A stretch of 64,000 bases of DNA, from contig NZ_JACIDR010000003.1 of NCBI RefSeq assembly GCF_014196425.1, forward strand, positions 1 to 64,000, written 5' to 3'. The notes beneath the pieces are model-generated. The model was not told where the DNA came from and searched no databases. It saw nothing but the letters and a program-made list of their open reading frames with translations. The number at the start of each line of letters is the position of its first letter. Positions within the stretch are counted from its first letter, which is position 1. Shown piece by piece: positions 34,523 through 44,353 of this stretch. The position numbers were made by a program, and so were the translations under genes. The stretch is from Hansschlegelia beijingensis. GTDB lineage: Bacteria; Pseudomonadota; Alphaproteobacteria; Rhizobiales; Methylopilaceae.

Positions 34523-36340
34523 ATGCCGATCATCTCAAGCGACTACGACGCCGGCAATGCGGACGGCTACACGATCAGCGGCTTCAACGTGCATCTCACC
34601 ATCAAGGCGGGCGTGGCGCTGACGGCCAGCGCCGGCTACTCGGGCGTCAACATGGGGAGCGGCGGCTTCAACTGGGTCCAGAATGACGGGGCGATCAATG
34701 CCGGCGGGGGAATAGCGACCTTCGGCTCCGAGTCGTTTATCTGGAACAGCGCGTCCGGCCGCATTTTCGCGTACAATGGCATATACTGCAGTGGAGCAAG
34801 CAGTGATATTGTCAATGACGGAAGTATAAATGCGTCGGGGTGGGCCGTCAACGTAACGTCAGCCAACAACACATACGTTGCAAACAACGGTTACATCACT
34901 GGTTCTTCAGGTATTTTCTGCCAGAATTCGAGTGGAATTGACATATCAAATTCCGGACTCGTGCGTGGGTCGAATTACTCGGTTGAGGTGAGTAGCGGCG
35001 GAACAGTGCGGCTCACCAACAGCGGCACGCTCGAGGGCCACGCCACTTTCAGCAACGAGAGCACGACGTTCCGCAACACCGGTCACGTCGAAGGGTCCGT
35101 AGCGCTGTCAGGGGCCGGCGGGAATGTTTTCGACGGCCGCGGCGGAACGGTCAGCGGCTCGATCGCGAGCGGCGCGGGCGCGGACTGGCTGATCGCTGGC
35201 AATGACGGCGCGTTGATCAGCGGCGGGGGAGGAAACGACACGATCAGCGGCGGCGCCGGGATCGACTTCCTGGATGGCGGCGATGGTCTCGACACGCTCG
35301 ATTTCGCGTTTTCGACATTCGGCGTCACGATCAATCTCGCCAACGGGGGCGGCTACGGCGACACCTATATCGGGTTCGAGAACGTCTCCGGCTCGGGCTT
35401 CGCCGACACGCTGCGCGGCGACGGCGGAGCGAACGCGCTGAGCGGCCAGGCCGGGGCCGACAAGCTCTATGGCCTCGCCGGGAACGACACGCTGGACGGC
35501 GGCAGAGGCGCGGACCGCATGGAAGGGGGCGGCGGCGCCGACACCTACTATGTCGACAATGCGGGCGACGTGGTGATCGAGGCCAACGTCGCCGGGGTCG
35601 ACACGGTGAACGCCTCAGTCACGTTCTCGCTCGCTGGGCAGTACGTCGAAAACCTGGTGCTGACCGGATCGAGCGTCATCAACGGATCCGGCAACGCCAT
35701 GGCGAACCGGCTCACCGGCAACGCCGCAGCGAACGACCTCGACGGCGGCGCGGGGGCGGACACCATGACGGGCGGCCTCGGCGACGACGACTACTATGTC
35801 GACAACGCAGGGGACCGGGTCATCGAGACCAAGGACCAGGGGCTCGACCGGGTCTATTCCTCGGTCACCTTCTCGCTCGCCGGGCAGCACGTCGAACGCC
35901 TCGCCCTGACCGGGTCGGGAAACATCGACGGCACGGGCAACAGCCTCGACAACCTGCTGGTCGGAAACGCGGGGGCGAACCTGCTCGACGGCGGCGGCGG
36001 CAAGGATCGCATCGCCGGCGGGGCGGGCGCCGACACCTTCGCGTTCACGACCGCCATCAAGGCCTCGAACGTCGACACCATCACCGACTTCGTGGCGGCG
36101 GACGACACGATCCGGCTGGAGAACGGCGTGTTCGTCGGGCTCGCGACAGGGGCGCTCGCCGCCGGCGCGTTCTACGCCGGGGCGGCCGCGCACGACGCCG
36201 ACGACCGCATCATCTACGATCAGGCGTCGGGCTCGCTGTTCTTCGACCGCGACGGGACGGGAGGCGCCTATGCGGCCGTTCGTTTCGCGATCCTGGAGAA
36301 CAACGCCGCCATCACGGCGGCCGATTTCGTGGTCGTCTGA
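34523..36340 (+). CDS. RTX-type calcium-binding secreted protein
   Basis: A 605-aa protein. Residues 1-210 are a repetitive Asn/Ser/Gly-rich beta-helix-like region with no signal peptide. From about 230 there are glycine-rich RTX nonapeptide blocks (G-G-G-G-N-D-T-I, G-G-A-G-I-D-F-L, G-G-L-G-D-D-D-Y) and two near-copies of a module with Y-Y-V-D-N-A-G-D and S-V-T-F-S-L-A-G-Q. The end (G-G-A-G-A-D-T-F-A-F onward) is the usual type I secretion tail domain. It probably leaves the cell through a type I exporter, not encoded here. A strong CAGGAGGT ribosome site precedes the ATG. The N-terminal coding part (about 34740-34990) is visibly less GC-rich. Confidence 0.85.
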   Translation: MPIISSDYDAGNADGYTISGFNVHLTIKAGVALTASAGYSGVNMGSGGFNWVQNDGAINAGGGIATFGSESFIWNSASGRIFAYNGIYCSGASSDIVNDGSINASGWAVNVTSANNTYVANNGYITGSSGIFCQNSSGIDISNSGLVRGSNYSVEVSSGGTVRLTNSGTLEGHATFSNESTTFRNTGHVEGSVALSGAGGNVFDGRGGTVSGSIASGAGADWLIAGNDGALISGGGGNDTISGGAGIDFLDGGDGLDTLDFAFSTFGVTINLANGGGYGDTYIGFENVSGSGFADTLRGDGGANALSGQAGADKLYGLAGNDTLDGGRGADRMEGGGGADTYYVDNAGDVVIEANVAGVDTVNASVTFSLAGQYVENLVLTGSSVINGSGNAMANRLTGNAAANDLDGGAGADTMTGGLGDDDYYVDNAGDRVIETKDQGLDRVYSSVTFSLAGQHVERLALTGSGNIDGTGNSLDNLLVGNAGANLLDGGGGKDRIAGGAGADTFAFTTAIKASNVDTITDFVAADDTIRLENGVFVGLATGALAAGAFYAGAAAHDADDRIIYDQASGSLFFDRDGTGGAYAAVRFAILENNAAITAADFVVV

Positions 36341-36344
36341 AGTC

Positions 36345-36381
36345 GCGGATGATCCCGGCCGCGCCGGCCGGGATCATCCGC
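36345..36381. terminator. Bidirectional terminator hairpin
   Basis: A perfect 17-bp stem (36345-36361 with 36365-36381) around a 3-base loop lies between the convergent ends of the RTX gene and ahpD. It has no T-run but its strength and position suggest it blocks read-through in both directions. Confidence 0.7.
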
Positions 36382-36388
36382 CAGCTGT

Positions 36389-36934
36389 TCAGGCCGCGAG
36401 CGCTTCCGCGCCCGCATCAGCCGCCTCGAGCGCGATCGCCGCGGAGGCGATGATCGCGGCGAAACGCACGGCGGTCTGGATCTTGTCGCTGCCGACGCCG
36501 GCCTTGCGCAGCGTCTCCTCATGCGCGTCGATGCACATGCCGCAGCCGTTCATCGCCGAGATCGCGATCGACCAGAGCTCGAAGTCGACCTTGTCGACGC
36601 CGGGATTGCCGATGACGTTCATGCGCAGCTTCGCCGGCATGGACTGGTAGTCCTTGTTCGCCGCGAGGTGCACGAAGCGGTAGTAGACGTTGTTCATCCC
36701 CATGATCGCCGCCGCCGACTTGGCGGCCGCCAGCGCGGCGGGGGAGAGCTTCGGCGCGGCTTCGCCGATCAGCGCGTCGCGCAGCTGCGGGTTGCGGGAG
36801 GCGATGCCGCAGGCGACGAACAGGCCGTATTTCTGCTGGTCGGTCAGCGTCTCGTCGCCCGCCATCGAGGACAGGTTGAGACGGACGTCCTTGGCGAAGT
36901 CAGGGATCTGTTGCTTCAGCGCTTCGATCGACAT
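36389..36934 (-). CDS. ahpD: Alkyl hydroperoxide reductase AhpD
   Basis: A 181-aa AhpD-type carboxymuconolactone-decarboxylase-fold protein. The redox pair is C131-G-M-C134 followed by I-D-A-H-E, which includes the proton-relay histidine. AhpD reduces the partner peroxiredoxin with electrons from lipoyl enzymes. It lies 83 bases downstream of ahpC on the same strand, so the two form a peroxide-detoxifying operon. Confidence 0.92.
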   Translation of the reverse strand: MSIEALKQQIPDFAKDVRLNLSSMAGDETLTDQQKYGLFVACGIASRNPQLRDALIGEAAPKLSPAALAAAKSAAAIMGMNNVYYRFVHLAANKDYQSMPAKLRMNVIGNPGVDKVDFELWSIAISAMNGCGMCIDAHEETLRKAGVGSDKIQTAVRFAAIIASAAIALEAADAGAEALAA

Positions 36935-37016
36935 GACGGTGTCCTCAGAGTGCGTGAACCGGAGCCCGCGCGCGCTCGTAGCGCGCGCGGGGCAGGGCGG
37001 AGCGTCGAGGGCCGGA

Positions 37017-37571
37017 TCAGGCGGCCTTCAGCGTCTCGCCGCCGACCTGGCGGTTGCACGGGCAGAGCTCGTCGGTCTGCAGCGCGTCGAGCACGCGGAG
37101 CGTGTCCTTCGGCGCGCGGCCGACATTGAGGTTCGTCGCGTAGACGTGCTGGATCACGTTGTCCGGGTCCACGACGAAGGTGTAGCGGTACGGCACGCCA
37201 TCCGCGGAGCGGACGCCGAGGCCGTCGATCAGCGAGCCGTTGGTGTCGGCGAAGGACCAGATCGGGAGCTTGTCGAGGTCGGCGTGGTTGCGCCGCCAGG
37301 CGAGCTTGCAGAACTCGTTGTCCGCCGAGCCGCCGAGCACGACCGCGTCGCGGTCCTCGAAGTCGGAGGCGAGGCGCGCGAACTCGGCGATCTCGGTCGG
37401 GCACACGAAGGTGAAGTCCTTCGGGTAGAAGAAGATGATCTTCCACTTGCCCGGGAAGCTCTCCGCCGTGATCGGCTCGAACGCCGAAACCCCGTTCTCC
37501 TCGTGATTGTTGAAGCCGGGCTTCACGCCCGTGACGGTGAAGTCGGGAAGCTTGTCGCCAATGCCCAGCAT
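37017..37571 (-). CDS. ahpC: AhpC-type peroxiredoxin
   Basis: A 184-aa AhpC/TSA peroxiredoxin. The peroxidatic cysteine is C57 in D-F-T-F-V-C-P-T-E, and C170 and C172 in L-C-P-C-N-R near the C-terminus are candidates for the resolving cysteine. It reduces hydrogen peroxide and organic peroxides and would be recycled by the adjacent AhpD. The ATG at 37571 is preceded by a GGAG site; longer upstream reading is Arg-rich and unlike the family. It is divergent from the OxyR-like gene. Confidence 0.93.
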   Translation of the reverse strand: MLGIGDKLPDFTVTGVKPGFNNHEENGVSAFEPITAESFPGKWKIIFFYPKDFTFVCPTEIAEFARLASDFEDRDAVVLGGSADNEFCKLAWRRNHADLDKLPIWSFADTNGSLIDGLGVRSADGVPYRYTFVVDPDNVIQHVYATNLNVGRAPKDTLRVLDALQTDELCPCNRQVGGETLKAA

Positions 37572-37701
37572 GTGTCCGCTCCGAATAGGGTCCTGAACCA
37601 TGTCCGGCCGGGCGCGCACGAGGTCGCGCCGCCGCCGGCTGCTCGCCCTCCGGCTCGCATGCGCGCGAGCAGTAATCCAACCGATAAAACGGAAGTGTTG
37701 G

Positions 37702-37716
37702 ATCGGTTTTTTCGAT
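37702..37716. promoter_or_regulatory. LysR-type operator in the ahpC/oxyR intergenic region
   Basis: ATC-N9-GAT, an interrupted palindrome matching the T-N11-A LysR-box pattern, lies about 50 bases upstream of the oxyR-like start and 130 bases upstream of ahpC. Other GAT repeats at 37683 and 37701 may extend the site. It is the natural binding place for the divergent regulator. Confidence 0.5.
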
Positions 37717-37764
37717 AACTTCGCCGGCGACCCATTCACGCCTTGATTCCGAGGAGATTGCGCG

Positions 37765-38691
37765 GTGCTGAACGTGAGCCTCCGCCAGCTGCGGTATTTT
37801 GTAGCTCTTGCGGAAACGGCCTCCTTCTCGAAGGCGGCAAGGCGGGTCGGCGTCAGCCAGTCCACGCTCAGCGGCGCGATTCAGGAGATGGAGACGGAGC
37901 TCGGCGCGCGGCTTGCGGAACGCGCGGGCCGTCGATTCGAACTCACCGCCGAGGGCGCCCTGCTCGCCGCGAGGGCCTCGGAGATCCTCGCCGAGGTGGA
38001 GGACCTGCCGTCGCTGCTCGCCCGCGCCGGAAGACCGTTGACCTCTCGGCTGAGGCTGGGCGTCATCCCCTCGGTCGCGCCGTTCCTGCTGCCCCGCGCC
38101 TTGCCCAGCATCCGCGGCGCGTTTCCCGAACTGGCGATCTCGGTCCGCGAGGGCCTGAGCCGCTCGCTGATCGCGGACATCCGCACCGGCGAGCTCGACG
38201 CCGCGATCATCGCGCTGCCTTTCACGGCCCACGGCCTCGCGGTCGAGCCGTTCTGGCGCGACCGTTTTCTGCTCGCCGTGAACAGCCGCCACAGGCTTGC
38301 GCAGCGCGGGGAGATCGCGGCGGAGGAGCTCGCCGAGGAGCGCGTGCTGCTGCTCGAGCCCGGGCACTGCCTGCGCGACCAGGTGCTGTCGCTGACCGGC
38401 GCGAGCTTCGCGCATGAGGGCGGCGACCTGAAGGCCATGAGCCTGATGACGCTGGTGCAGATGGCGGCGAACGACCTCGGCGTCACCTTCCTGCCGGAGA
38501 TCGCGATCGCGGCCGGCATTGCGGAGGGCGCGCCGCTGGCGCTGATCCCGTGCCGCGGCGAACGCTCGTCGCGCGAGCTCGCGCTGATCTGGCGGGAGCG
38601 CGCGAGCCGCGCCCCGGAGTACCACGTGCTGGCCCGCCATCTGGGCGAGCTGTGCAGGGCGCATTTCGGCGGCGGGACGCGCGCGGAATGA
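37765..38691 (+). CDS. oxyR: OxyR-like LysR-family regulator
   Basis: A 308-aa LysR regulator with an N-terminal winged helix ([20 protein letters not shown]) and a substrate/redox domain. The peroxide-sensing cysteine is C202 in E-P-G-H-C-L-R-D-Q, the OxyR hallmark. The second cysteine expected nine residues later (E. coli C208) is replaced by T211; the only later cysteine is in A-L-I-P-C-R-G near 277. It may therefore sense peroxide by a different disulfide or by C202 oxidation alone. It is divergent from ahpC-ahpD, its likely target. Confidence 0.82.
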   Translation: MLNVSLRQLRYFVALAETASFSKAARRVGVSQSTLSGAIQEMETELGARLAERAGRRFELTAEGALLAARASEILAEVEDLPSLLARAGRPLTSRLRLGVIPSVAPFLLPRALPSIRGAFPELAISVREGLSRSLIADIRTGELDAAIIALPFTAHGLAVEPFWRDRFLLAVNSRHRLAQRGEIAAEELAEERVLLLEPGHCLRDQVLSLTGASFAHEGGDLKAMSLMTLVQMAANDLGVTFLPEIAIAAGIAEGAPLALIPCRGERSSRELALIWRERASRAPEYHVLARHLGELCRAHFGGGTRAE

Positions 38692-38795
38692 TCCTCGACC
38701 GCCGGCCGCTTGAAACCGGCACCGCTTCTAACCTATCGATCCCGCGATCCGTGACGGCGCGCCGCCCGCCGTCCTCCAGCAGAAAACCTTGTCCC

Positions 38796-39920
38796 GTGAC
38801 CGCGCCTTCGCTCGCCTCCTTCCGCCGCATCGTCGTCAAGATCGGCTCCGCGCTGCTGGTCGATCGCGAGGCGGGCGCGCTGAAGCGCGACTGGCTGGAA
38901 AGCCTCGCGGCCGATCTCGCCCGCCATGCCGCGCGCGGCGCGGAGATCATCGTGGTCTCCTCCGGCTCGATCGCGCTCGGCCGCACCGTGCTGGGCTTTC
39001 CCGGCGGCGCGCTGCGGCTCGAGGACAGCCAGGCCGCCGCGGCGGTCGGCCAGATCGCGCTCGCCCGCGTCTGGAGCGAGGTGCTGGGCGCGCACGGCAT
39101 CACGGCCGGGCAGATCCTTCTCACGCTCGGCGACACCGAAGAGCGCCGACGCTACCTCAACGCCCGGGCGACGCTCGCCCGCTTGCTGGCGCTCAAGGCG
39201 ATCCCGGTCGTCAACGAGAACGACACGGTGGCGACGTCGGAAATCCGCTACGGCGACAATGACCGGCTCGCGGCGCGCGTGGCCTCGATGGCCAGCGCCG
39301 ACTGCCTCGTCCTGCTGTCCGACGTCGACGGGCTCTACGACGCCCCGCCGGACCGCGACCCGAACGCGCGACACATCCCGATCGTCGAGCGCGTCAACGC
39401 CTCCGTCGAGGCGATCGCCGGCGGCCCGGCCTCGGAGCTGTCGCGCGGCGGCATGCGCACCAAGGTCGAGGCCGGCCGCATCGCGACCGGGGCCGGGGCG
39501 CATATGCTGATCGCCTCCGGGAAGGTGATGAGCCCGCTCGGCGAGGTCGAGCGCGGCGGGCGCTGCACCTGGTTCCTGCCGCACGAGAACCCCGGCCAGG
39601 CGCGCAAGCGCTGGATCGCCGGCGTGCTGGCCCCGCGCGGCTCGATCTACGTGGACGCCGGCGCGGCCTCCGCGCTCAACCGCGGCCGCAGCCTGCTGCC
39701 GGCCGGCGTCACGCGGGTCGAGGGCCATTTCAGCCGCGGCGACGCGGTCGTGGTGCGCGCCCCCGACGGCGTCGAGGTCGCCCGCGGGCTGGTCTCCTAC
39801 GATTCCGGAGACGCCAACCGCCTGCTCGGAAAGCCCTCGGCCGAGATCGAGAAGATCCTCGGCTTCAAGGGGCGCCCGGCGATCATCCACCGTGACGACC
39901 TGGTGCTGACCGGGGCGTGA
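38796..39920 (+). CDS. proB: Glutamate 5-kinase
   Basis: A 374-aa enzyme of proline synthesis that phosphorylates glutamate. The amino-acid-kinase core begins [14 protein letters not shown], with S-S-G-S-I-A-L-G and N-E-N-D-T-V-A; an R-G-G-M-R-T-K segment follows. A C-terminal PUA domain is present (about 280-374). The GTG at 38796 gives the usual family length. It precedes proA by 100 bases. Confidence 0.94.
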   Translation: MTAPSLASFRRIVVKIGSALLVDREAGALKRDWLESLAADLARHAARGAEIIVVSSGSIALGRTVLGFPGGALRLEDSQAAAAVGQIALARVWSEVLGAHGITAGQILLTLGDTEERRRYLNARATLARLLALKAIPVVNENDTVATSEIRYGDNDRLAARVASMASADCLVLLSDVDGLYDAPPDRDPNARHIPIVERVNASVEAIAGGPASELSRGGMRTKVEAGRIATGAGAHMLIASGKVMSPLGEVERGGRCTWFLPHENPGQARKRWIAGVLAPRGSIYVDAGAASALNRGRSLLPAGVTRVEGHFSRGDAVVVRAPDGVEVARGLVSYDSGDANRLLGKPSAEIEKILGFKGRPAIIHRDDLVLTGA

Positions 39921-40020
39921 GGCGCCGGGGTCACGAAGACGCAACCCGGCCCGGCCGGGGCGCGTGATGACGAGCCGGCCCAAAAGCGCTACGTGAGCAG
40001 TCCGTTTCGAGGAGGCCCGC

Positions 40021-41307
40021 ATGACGGCCGTCGCCGAACTCAGGACCGATGACGTCTCGACGCTGATGCGCGATGTCGGACGGCGCGCGCGCGCCGCCTC
40101 GCGCGTGCTGGCGCTTGCGCCGCGCAGCGCCAAGGACGCCGCCCTGCTGGCGGCCGCGCGCCGGCTGCGCGAGACGGAAGCGGCGGTTCTCGACGCCAAC
40201 GCCGCCGACGTCGCCGCCGCGCAGGCCGCCGGGGTGGCGGCCTCGTTCATCGACAGGCTGACCCTGACGCCCGCGCGTCTCGCCGGCGTGGCGGACGCCC
40301 TCGAGGTGGTCGCCGGGCTGGCGGATCCGGTCGGCGAGACCATCGCGGCGTGGACGCGGCCGAACGGGCTCGCGATCGAGCGGGTCCGCACGCCGCTCGG
40401 CGTCATCGGCGTGATCTATGAGAGCCGGCCGAACGTCACGGCGGACGCCGGCGCGCTTTGTCTCAAGGCCGGCAACGCCGCGATCCTGCGCGGCGGCACC
40501 GACAGCTTCCGCTCCTCCGCCGCGATCGTCGAGTGCATAGCCCACGGCCTTCGCGAAGCCGGCCTCCCTGAGGACGCCGTGCAGTTGGTCCCGACCCGCG
40601 ACCGCGCCGCGGTGGGCGAGATGCTCGCGGGACTTGGCGGTGATCTCGACGTCATCGTGCCGCGCGGCGGCAAGGGTCTCGTGGCTCGCGTCCAGGCCGA
40701 GGCGCGCGTGCCGGTGTTCGCGCATCTCGACGGCAACAATCACGTCTTCATCGCCAAGGGCGCCGATCTCGACATGGCGCGCTCCATCGTCCTGAACGCC
40801 AAGATGCGGCGGACGGGCGTGTGCGGCGCGGCCGAAACGCTGCTGGTCGACCGCGCGGTCGCCGGCACCCATCTGGTCCCGCTGGCGCAGGCCCTGATCG
40901 CCGCCGGCTGCGAGATCCGCGGCGACGCCGAGACGCGTCGCGCCGTTCCGGAGGCGCGGCCCGCGACCGAGGAGGACTGGCGCACCGAGTATCTCGACGC
41001 GATCATCGCGGTCCGGGTGGTCGACGGGCTCAACGGCGCGCTGGCGCATATCGAGGCCTATGGCTCGCATCACACCGACGCGGTGGTGACCGAGGACGCC
41101 GCGATCGCCGAGCGCTTCCTGCGTGAGGTCGACAGCGCCATCGTGCTGCACAACGCCTCGACGCAGTTCGCGGACGGCGGCGAATTCGGCTTCGGCGCCG
41201 AGATCGGCATCGCCACGGGAAGGCTGCACGCCCGCGGGCCGGTCGGCGTGGAGCAACTCACCTCGTTCAACTATCGCGTCCGGGGCCAGGGCCAGACGCG
41301 GCCGTGA
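40021..41307 (+). CDS. proA: Glutamate-5-semialdehyde dehydrogenase
   Basis: A 428-aa aldehyde-dehydrogenase-fold enzyme that reduces glutamyl phosphate in proline synthesis. [19 protein letters not shown] and the catalytic cysteine in [13 protein letters not shown] are seen. Length is typical. A GAGGAGG-like ribosome site precedes the ATG, and nadD follows. Confidence 0.96.
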   Translation: MTAVAELRTDDVSTLMRDVGRRARAASRVLALAPRSAKDAALLAAARRLRETEAAVLDANAADVAAAQAAGVAASFIDRLTLTPARLAGVADALEVVAGLADPVGETIAAWTRPNGLAIERVRTPLGVIGVIYESRPNVTADAGALCLKAGNAAILRGGTDSFRSSAAIVECIAHGLREAGLPEDAVQLVPTRDRAAVGEMLAGLGGDLDVIVPRGGKGLVARVQAEARVPVFAHLDGNNHVFIAKGADLDMARSIVLNAKMRRTGVCGAAETLLVDRAVAGTHLVPLAQALIAAGCEIRGDAETRRAVPEARPATEEDWRTEYLDAIIAVRVVDGLNGALAHIEAYGSHHTDAVVTEDAAIAERFLREVDSAIVLHNASTQFADGGEFGFGAEIGIATGRLHARGPVGVEQLTSFNYRVRGQGQTRP

Positions 41308-41347
41308 GGCGAGGGGACGGCCGCCTGCCGCCTGCGGCGGCGCTTTC

Positions 41348-42007
41348 TTGAGCCGGGTCGCGCGGCTGCGCCTTCCCGGCGGACGCACCGGGCTGCCCCG
41401 GCTGCCGCCGCACGCGCCCGGCATGACGATCGGCCTGTTCGGCGGCACGTTCAATCCGCCGCATGAGGGCCACCGCCGCGCCAGCCTGCTGGCGCTGCGC
41501 CGGTTGGGCCTGGACCAGGTCTGGTGGCTGGTGACGCCCGGCAATCCGCTCAAGAACAACGACGCGCTCCCGCCGCTGCCCCAGCGCATGGAGGCGGCGC
41601 GGCGGGCGGCGGCGCATCCGGACATCTCGGTGTCGGACGCCGAGGCCGCGATCGGGGTGCGGTTCACCTATGACGCGATCGCCTATCTGGCCGCTCGCTG
41701 CCGGGGGGTCTCGTTCGTCTGGATCATGGGCGCCGACAACCTCGAGAGCTTTCACGGCTGGCAGCGCTGGCGGGAGATCGCCGACCTGGTCCCGATCGCC
41801 GTGGTGGACCGGCCCGGGGCGACCTTCTCGCCGTCCTCGCGGGCCGCGCACGCGCTGGCGCGCTACCGCGTGCCGGAACGGCAGGCGCGTTCGCTGTCCC
41901 GCATGAAGCCGCCCGCGTGGTGCTTCCTGCACGGTCCGCGCTCCGCGCTGTCGTCCACGATCCTGCGCAAGGAAGCGCTGCATCCTGGGCAGAACGCGCC
42001 GACGTGA
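41348..42007 (+). CDS. nadD: Nicotinate-nucleotide adenylyltransferase
   Basis: The core has G-L-F-G-G-T-F-N-P-P-H-E-G-H, the nucleotidyltransferase loop, then M-G-A-D-N-L-E-S-F-H-G-W and the late H-G-P-R-S-A-L-S-S-T-I-L-R. It makes deamido-NAD from nicotinate mononucleotide. The start is unclear: the ATG at 41423 gives 194 aa, but the preceding L-P-P-H-A-P-G is conserved in Rhizobiales NadD, so an upstream TTG at 41348 (219 aa) is used here. Confidence 0.9.
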   Translation: MSRVARLRLPGGRTGLPRLPPHAPGMTIGLFGGTFNPPHEGHRRASLLALRRLGLDQVWWLVTPGNPLKNNDALPPLPQRMEAARRAAAHPDISVSDAEAAIGVRFTYDAIAYLAARCRGVSFVWIMGADNLESFHGWQRWREIADLVPIAVVDRPGATFSPSSRAAHALARYRVPERQARSLSRMKPPAWCFLHGPRSALSSTILRKEALHPGQNAPT

Positions 42008-42137
42008 AGATGCCGCGGTTGAAATGTCGCAGCCTCAGGGCGTATGTTAAGCATTGGCCGGAGCTGGATTCCGGCCTGAGGACGGCAGACGGAAGGCTAA
42101 AACTCTGTCCACCATAGCGCTGAAGGAGACGTCCGAC

Positions 42138-42518
42138 ATGGCGTCTCACATCGGCGCCGGAGCGCCCGCAGCGGCGAACCCGGCGTTGCTTCACCTCATC
42201 CTCGACGTGCTCGACGAAAACAAGGCTGAAGAGACCGTGGTCATCGACCTGCGGGGCAAATCCGCCTTGGCCGATGAGATGGTCATCGCCTCCGGGCGGT
42301 CGAACCGGCACGTCGGCGCGATCGCCGACAAGCTGGTCGAGGAGATGAAGAAGGGCGGTCACGGCAAGGTCGTGGTCGAGGGACTGCCACACTGCGACTG
42401 GGTTCTGATCGATGCGGGCGACGTGATCGTCCATCTGTTCCGCCCGGAAGTGCGCGCGTTCTACAATCTCGAGAAGATGTGGTCGGCGGGTCGTCCCGTC
42501 GAAGGCGCACTCTCCTGA
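42138..42518 (+). CDS. rsfS: Ribosomal silencing factor RsfS
   Basis: A 126-aa protein with the RsfS fold: L-D-E-N-K-A-E-E-T-V-V-I-D-L-R-G-K-S, A-D-E-M-V-I-A-S-G-R-S-N-R-H-V and D-W-V-L-I-D-A-G-D-V-I-V-H-L-F. It binds L14 and keeps ribosomal subunits apart when nutrients are low. The ATG at 42138 has AAGGAGA seven bases upstream. It sits in the usual nadD-rsfS-rlmH order. Confidence 0.95.
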   Translation: MASHIGAGAPAAANPALLHLILDVLDENKAEETVVIDLRGKSALADEMVIASGRSNRHVGAIADKLVEEMKKGGHGKVVVEGLPHCDWVLIDAGDVIVHLFRPEVRAFYNLEKMWSAGRPVEGALS

Positions 42519-42529
42519 TCTGAGGGCGC

Positions 42530-43012
42530 ATGCGGCTCGTGATCGCGGCGGTCGGCCGTCTCAAGGCCGGGCCGGAGCGTGAGCTTGTCGCCCGCTATGT
42601 GGAGCGCGCCGGGCAGATCGGCCGCTCGCTCGGCCTCGACGCGCCCGAGATCATCGAGCTCGAGGAAAGCCGCGCGCGCCGGCCCGAGGATCGCAAGCGC
42701 GACGAGGCGGAGCGGCTGCGGGCGGCGCTCGATGCGCGGTTCTCGATCTGCGCTCTCGACGAGCGCGGCAAGACCGTGTCGAGCGAGGCCTTCGCGGCCG
42801 ATGTCGGCCGGCGCCGAGACGACGGCGCCGCGGGGCTGGCTTTCGTGATCGGCGGCGCAGACGGCTTCTCGGCCGAGTTCCTGGCGGCCGCGGACATGCG
42901 GCTCGCCTTCGGGGCCATGACCTGGCCCCACCAGATCGTCCGCATCCTTTTGGCGGAGCAAATCTACCGCGCCGCGACCATCCTGGCCGGCCACCCCTAC
43001 CACCGCAGCTGA
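42530..43012 (+). CDS. rlmH: 23S rRNA pseudouridine-1915 N3-methyltransferase RlmH
   Basis: A 160-aa SPOUT methylase. The SAM-binding knot is visible as L-A-F-V-I-G-G-A-D-G-F and the C-terminal W-P-H-Q-I-V-R-I-L-L-A-E-Q-I-Y-R-A-A-T-I-L-A-G-H-P-Y-H. It starts 11 bases after rsfS. Confidence 0.96.
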   Translation: MRLVIAAVGRLKAGPERELVARYVERAGQIGRSLGLDAPEIIELEESRARRPEDRKRDEAERLRAALDARFSICALDERGKTVSSEAFAADVGRRRDDGAAGLAFVIGGADGFSAEFLAAADMRLAFGAMTWPHQIVRILLAEQIYRAATILAGHPYHRS

Positions 43013-43063
43013 CACGCTCTCGTGGTTGACGAAGGCTTAACGGCGGGCGTTTCAAATGGCCCG

Positions 43064-44353
43064 ATGACGTCACGGCCGCTTCGCGCTCTGCTGATCTGTC
43101 TCGCCCTCGCCGGAGCCGCCTCGGCCGCGCGCGCCGAGACGACGCCGGCCTCCGAGGCGGCCGCGCGGCAGCGCGAGGCGCTTGAACAGGCGCGCCAGAG
43201 CCTCAAGGAGACGCAGGAGCGCCGCCAGCGGCTGGCCGCCGAGATCGAGGCGCTGAAGGGCGAGCGCGGCAAGCTGCAGGCGAGCCTGGTCGACACCGCG
43301 ACCTCCATCCGCGAGCGCGAGCGGCAGGTCGAGGAGCGGGCGGGGCGGATCGGCGACCTCGGTGAGTCGGAGCGCCAGCTCAAGGCGTCGCTGGAGCGCC
43401 GCCGCGGGGTTCTGGCGGACGTGATCGCCGCCCTTCAGCGCATGGGGCGGCAGCCGCCGCCGGCGCTGCTGGTCCGTCCGGACGACGCGCTCGAGGCGAT
43501 CCGCTCCGCGATCCTGCTGGGCGCCGTGGTTCCCGACATGCGCGCGGAGGCCGAGTCGCTGGCCTCGGATCTGCGCGAGATGGCGCGCCTGAAGGAGATG
43601 TTGACCAGCGAGCGCGACGCGATGGCGGGCGAGCTCAAGCAACTCGGCGAGGAGCGCGAGCGGCTCGCCGCGCTGGTCGACGAGCGCCAGCGCCAGCTCG
43701 GCCAGCGCGAGGGCGACCTCTCGGCGGAGGCCAGCAAGGCGGCCACGATCGCGCACAATGTCAGCGACCTTGAGGCGCTGATCGCGCGCATGGAGCAGGA
43801 GCAGGCGGCCCGCGCGGCGGCTGAAGCCGCCAAGACGCCTCCTGCCGCGCCGGGGGGAGGACGTGATCTTGCAGCGTTGCAAAACTCGGCTCGGCTGGCG
43901 CCCGCGATTCCATTCGCCGAGGCGCGGGGCATGCTGCCGCTGCCGGTTGCGGGCAAGCGCCTGCGCACCTTCGGTCAGCGCAACCCCTCCGGCGGCGAGG
44001 AGCAGGGCGTTTCGTTCGCGGCTGCGCCGGGGGCGTCGGTGACCGCGCCCTCCGACGGGTGGGTGGTCTACGCCGGACCGTTCCGGTCCTACGGCGAACT
44101 CTTGATCCTGAACGCCGGCGGCGGCTATCATATCCTTCTTGCGGGAATGGAGCGCATCACGGTCGGCTTGAATCAGTTCGTCCTTGCAGGCGAACCCGTG
44201 GGAACGATGCGCGGCGAAGCGAGCCCGTCCGGACAGGCGGCGACTTCCCCCACCGCACGGCCCGTGCTCTACGTCGAGTTCCGCAAGGATAGGGGAACGA
44301 TCGACCCGTCGCCCTGGTGGGCCGGGACCCCTGGCGAAAAGGTAGGCGGATAA
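43064..44353 (+). CDS. Murein hydrolase activator EnvC/M23 family
   Basis: A 429-aa periplasmic protein with a signal peptide ending near A-S-A-A-R-A, a coiled-coil region (about 30-255) and a C-terminal LytM/M23 domain. The catalytic metal residues are not complete in the visible motifs (for example G-G-G-Y-H-I-L-L lacks the usual H-x-H), so it probably activates amidases rather than cutting peptidoglycan itself. Its stop overlaps the ctpA start. Confidence 0.87.
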   Translation: MTSRPLRALLICLALAGAASAARAETTPASEAAARQREALEQARQSLKETQERRQRLAAEIEALKGERGKLQASLVDTATSIRERERQVEERAGRIGDLGESERQLKASLERRRGVLADVIAALQRMGRQPPPALLVRPDDALEAIRSAILLGAVVPDMRAEAESLASDLREMARLKEMLTSERDAMAGELKQLGEERERLAALVDERQRQLGQREGDLSAEASKAATIAHNVSDLEALIARMEQEQAARAAAEAAKTPPAAPGGGRDLAALQNSARLAPAIPFAEARGMLPLPVAGKRLRTFGQRNPSGGEEQGVSFAAAPGASVTAPSDGWVVYAGPFRSYGELLILNAGGGYHILLAGMERITVGLNQFVLAGEPVGTMRGEASPSGQAATSPTARPVLYVEFRKDRGTIDPSPWWAGTPGEKVGG

